From Rhodoblastus acidophilus (GTDB lineage: Bacteria; Pseudomonadota; Alphaproteobacteria; Rhizobiales; Beijerinckiaceae): a stretch of DNA of 64,000 bases. Each line of letters begins with the position of its first letter. Within the stretch, counting starts at the first letter, position 1. Made by a program: the position numbers and the translations under genes. The notes under the pieces were generated by a model that did no database searches, was not told the origin of the DNA, and saw only the letters and a list, made by a program, of their open reading frames with translations. Shown here one piece after another: positions 61,581 to 64,000 of this stretch. The DNA lies in assembly GCF_900187365.1 (NCBI RefSeq), contig NZ_FYDG01000012.1:1-64000 (forward strand), in the 5' to 3' direction.

Positions 61581-62534
61581 ATGGCTTCCTACCTCGATTT
61601 CGAAAAACCCGTCGCCGAACTCGAAGCTCGGGTCGAAGACCTGCGCGCCTTGTCCGAGAAGAAGGATTCGCCGAATATTGGCGAAGAACTCGCCAAACTC
61701 GAGGCCAAGGCCGCCAAGGCGCTCGCCGATCTCTACGCGACCCTGACGCCCTGGCAGAAGACGCAGGTGGCGCGGCATCCGCAACGCCCGCATTGCGTCG
61801 ATTATGTCGCCGGGCTGATCGAAGATTTCACGCCGCTGGCGGGCGATCGGAAGTTCGCCGAGGACGAGGCCATCCTCTGCGGCCTCGGGCGCTTTCGCGG
61901 CCAGTCGGTCGCGGTGATCGGCCAGGAAAAGGGGTTCGACACCAGTTCGCGCCTCAAGCACAATTTCGGCATGGTCAAGCCGGAAGGCTACCGCAAGGCC
62001 GTGCGCATCATGGAACTGGCCGACCGGTTCGGGCTTCCCGTCGTGTCCTTTGTCGATACGGCCGGCGCCTTTCCCGGCGTCGAGGCTGAGGAGCGCGGAC
62101 AGGCGGAGGCCATCGCCCGCGCCACCGAGGCCGCGTTGGTGCAGGGCACGCCCAATGTCGCCACCGTGATCGGCGAGGGCGGCTCGGGCGGCGCGCTGGG
62201 CATCGCCGCCTGCAACACGGTCCTGATGCTGGAGCACTCGATCTACACGGTGGCTTCGCCCGAAGCCTCGGCTTCGATTCTCTGGCGCGATTCGAGCCGT
62301 GCTCAGGACGCCGCGACCAGCATGAAAATCACGGCGCAGGATCTGATGAAATTCGGCATTATCGACGGCATCATCGCCGAACCGGTTGGCGGCGCCCATC
62401 GCGACCCCGCGGCGGCCATTCGCTCGGTCGGCGACGCCGTGGCCAGCGCCCTGGCGCGTTTCGCCGACATGACGCCCGATGAGGTGCGCGCGACCCGTCA
62501 GGAGAAGTTCCTGGCGATCGGGCGCAAGGTCTGA
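61581..62534 (+). CDS. accA: Acetyl-CoA carboxylase carboxyltransferase subunit alpha
   Basis: A 317-residue alpha subunit of the carboxyltransferase that makes malonyl-CoA for fatty acid synthesis. N-terminal coiled helices (LDFEKPVAELEARVEDL), then the crotonase-like core with VSFVDTAGAFPGVEAEERGQ and GEGGSGGALGIA, which bind carboxybiotin and CoA. Full length. accB, accC and accD are elsewhere. Confidence 0.97.
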   Translation: MASYLDFEKPVAELEARVEDLRALSEKKDSPNIGEELAKLEAKAAKALADLYATLTPWQKTQVARHPQRPHCVDYVAGLIEDFTPLAGDRKFAEDEAILCGLGRFRGQSVAVIGQEKGFDTSSRLKHNFGMVKPEGYRKAVRIMELADRFGLPVVSFVDTAGAFPGVEAEERGQAEAIARATEAALVQGTPNVATVIGEGGSGGALGIAACNTVLMLEHSIYTVASPEASASILWRDSSRAQDAATSMKITAQDLMKFGIIDGIIAEPVGGAHRDPAAAIRSVGDAVASALARFADMTPDEVRATRQEKFLAIGRKV

Positions 62535-62744
62535 TTCCCGCCGCATTGCCGTGTATGCTTACAAGCCGTTTGGCTTAAGGATTCCTTCACCATTTATGGG
62601 AATTCCCTCCCGGTCCGGTAAGGATGAGGTAAGTTTAAGAGCGGTAAACCTTCTGACGCGACGCGCCGCAACTGACCTTCGTCCAAAACGAAACAACCGA
62701 TGGCGTACGAAGGACGTGACGGCGCGCGCGGGGATGGACTGAAC

Positions 62745-64000
62745 ATGAGCGCAGGATTTTTCCGTCTTTCCGGCCACCCGCCGATGTCGCGCGGCGCGGC
62801 CCTGTTTGGGCTGGGCGCGTTGAGCGCGCTGTCCGGCTGCAACACCGTCGGAGGCAACGACCGCGCCATGCAGGCGCTTTCGAGCGAGACCGTGGCGCTG
62901 CTGGCGGAAAAGGGCGTGTCCGCGGACGCGCCCATGCTGATTCGCGCCTACAAGAAAGAATCCGAGCTGGAAGTCTGGAAAATGCGGGGGGACGGGACTT
63001 ATGTCCTGCTGAAAACATTTCCGATCTGCCGCTGGTCGGGCCAGCTCGGCCCGAAGCGCCGCGAAGGCGACCGGCAATCGCCGGAGGGATTCTATTCCAT
63101 CACGCCGGGGCAAATGAATCCGAACTCGGCTTATTATCTGTCCTTCAACGTCGGCTATCCCAACGCCTATGATCGCGCGCATGGCGCGACGGGCGGGGCG
63201 GTGATGGTGCATGGCGTCTGTTCGTCCGCCGGCTGTTTCTCGATGACGGACAAGCAGATCGCCGAAATCTACGCGCTCGCGCGCGAAAGTTTTTCTGGGG
63301 GCCAGCGCGCCATCCAGATGCAGGCGCTGCCGTTCCATTTGAACGCGACCAATCTCGCCAAATTCCGGATGGATCCGAACATGCCATTCTGGAAGGAGCT
63401 GAAGAAAGGCGCCGATCATTTCGAAGCGACCCATCGCGAGGTGAGCGTCGGCGTCTGCGACGCGCATTACGTATTCGGGATGAAGCCCGCCAATGGTCAG
63501 CCGCTCGACGCCGAAGGACCTTGTCCCGCGCTGGCGGCGGCCGAACCTGAAGTCGAATCGCTTGTGGCCCAGCGCGAACGCGCCGACGAAATTCAAGTCG
63601 CGGCTTTGGTGAAACAGGGCGAACGCCCGGTGCGGCTCGTCTATAAGGATGGCGGGCAAAATCCGGTTTTCGCCAACATCGCCGAGCACGAAGTCAGCCG
63701 TCCCGATGCGCTGACCGAACCCGTGGAAGTGGCGCTCGACGCCGGCAAGGGCGACAAGGCGCGGGCCGCGCCTTCGGCCTTGACGATGAAGATTGCGCAG
63801 CAGACGCAAACGAGGATGGAGAGCGCCGCCAAGCCTGCGGTCGTTTCTCCTGTGGCCGCACACGCCAAAATGGCGACGGCGCCGGTCAAGCTCCCGTCCG
63901 AGAAAGCTGTGTCGGCACACCCGCAGGCGGTCAAGCCGATGATGAAGACGATCAGCGCAAAGTCCGAACCGACGAAGAAGATCGCCCGGATCGAAGCGCA
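62745..64000 (+). CDS. YafK-like L,D-transpeptidase-family lipoprotein (partial)
   Basis: The reading frame from ATG 62745 stays open to the window end, so the C-terminus is missing. The lipobox LSGC puts a lipidated Cys at residue 32. The YkuD-type catalytic domain spans about 60-240, with GDRQSPEGFYSI and the active-site VHGVCSSAGCFSMTD; His156 and Cys164 are the catalytic pair. The CxxxGCxxMTD form is that of YafK/DpaA rather than ErfK/YbiS. From about residue 320 the sequence becomes Ala/Lys/Pro-rich and disordered. Whether it cross-links or cleaves peptidoglycan-protein links is open. Confidence 0.8.
   Translation, partial: MSAGFFRLSGHPPMSRGAALFGLGALSALSGCNTVGGNDRAMQALSSETVALLAEKGVSADAPMLIRAYKKESELEVWKMRGDGTYVLLKTFPICRWSGQLGPKRREGDRQSPEGFYSITPGQMNPNSAYYLSFNVGYPNAYDRAHGATGGAVMVHGVCSSAGCFSMTDKQIAEIYALARESFSGGQRAIQMQALPFHLNATNLAKFRMDPNMPFWKELKKGADHFEATHREVSVGVCDAHYVFGMKPANGQPLDAEGPCPALAAAEPEVESLVAQRERADEIQVAALVKQGERPVRLVYKDGGQNPVFANIAEHEVSRPDALTEPVEVALDAGKGDKARAAPSALTMKIAQQTQTRMESAAKPAVVSPVAAHAKMATAPVKLPSEKAVSAHPQAVKPMMKTISAKSEPTKKIARIEA

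Overview
The window looks like a chromosomal housekeeping segment of a GC-rich alphaproteobacterium of the order Hyphomicrobiales (Rhizobiales). The evidence is the synteny: ftsK-lolA-xth; a lptC-lptA-lptB-rpoN-hpf-ptsN block; a chvI-chvG-hprK-EIIA(Man)-HPr block with PEP carboxykinase divergent to chvI; the alphaproteobacterial cell-cycle proteins TrcR and RcdA; a serC leader RNA; and a palindromic repeat of a type common in this order. The genus cannot be fixed from the sequence alone. I see no transposase, integrase, prophage, CRISPR array or compositional break.

Layout. 1-4.1 kb: end of ftsK, lolA, exonuclease III, a convergent flavoprotein and an RluA-type pseudouridine synthase. 4.1-17.8 kb (minus strand): a long collinear run trcR, ruvC-ruvA-ruvB, ybgC, tolQ-tolR-tolA-tolB-pal-cpoB, tilS, ftsH, glmM, covering Holliday-junction repair, the Tol-Pal envelope machine, tRNA-Ile lysidinylation, membrane proteolysis and amino-sugar synthesis. 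18.0-22.7 kb (plus): a DUF1192 protein, an RcdA-type CtrA-degradation adaptor, then a compact module of acyl carrier protein, beta-ketoacyl synthase and two separate hot-dog proteins resembling HadA and HadB, then an NDUFA9-like protein. 22.7-29.3 kb (minus): an EI24/CysZ-like membrane protein, ptsN, hpf, rpoN, lptB-lptA-lptC and an RNase D-like exonuclease. 29.5-34.7 kb: an O-antigen-ligase-like protein, ArsC-like reductase, ABC-F ATPase and pgi. 34.7-40.9 kb: HPr, EIIA(Man), HPr kinase and the ChvG/ChvI two-component system (minus), with a GTP-type PEP carboxykinase divergent.

41-52.4 kb holds a small unknown protein, an acetate/succinate CoA-transferase, a PHA-system protein, an orphan Vsr endonuclease, a CaCA-type cation/proton antiporter, class I fumarase, two tandem NTF2-like paralogues, a VOC protein and pheS-pheT. 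52.5-55.3 kb carries rplT, rpmI and infC, but an MHS-family transporter and a DUF2256 protein sit between rpmI and infC. 55.5-64 kb: a glycosyltransferase, an alpha/beta hydrolase, a small unknown protein, tRNA-Leu(CAG), serC with its leader RNA, serA, accA and the start of a YafK-like L,D-transpeptidase lipoprotein that runs off the window.

Most genes are ordinary. The least explained items are the ACP/KAS/HadA-like/HadB-like module (19.3-21.6 kb), the GTP-PEPCK at the place where rhizobia carry ATP-PEPCK, the interrupted infC-rpmI-rplT operon with a perfect hairpin over the transporter's ribosome binding site, the orphan Vsr, and possible CcrM/CtrA control sites upstream of the RcdA gene.
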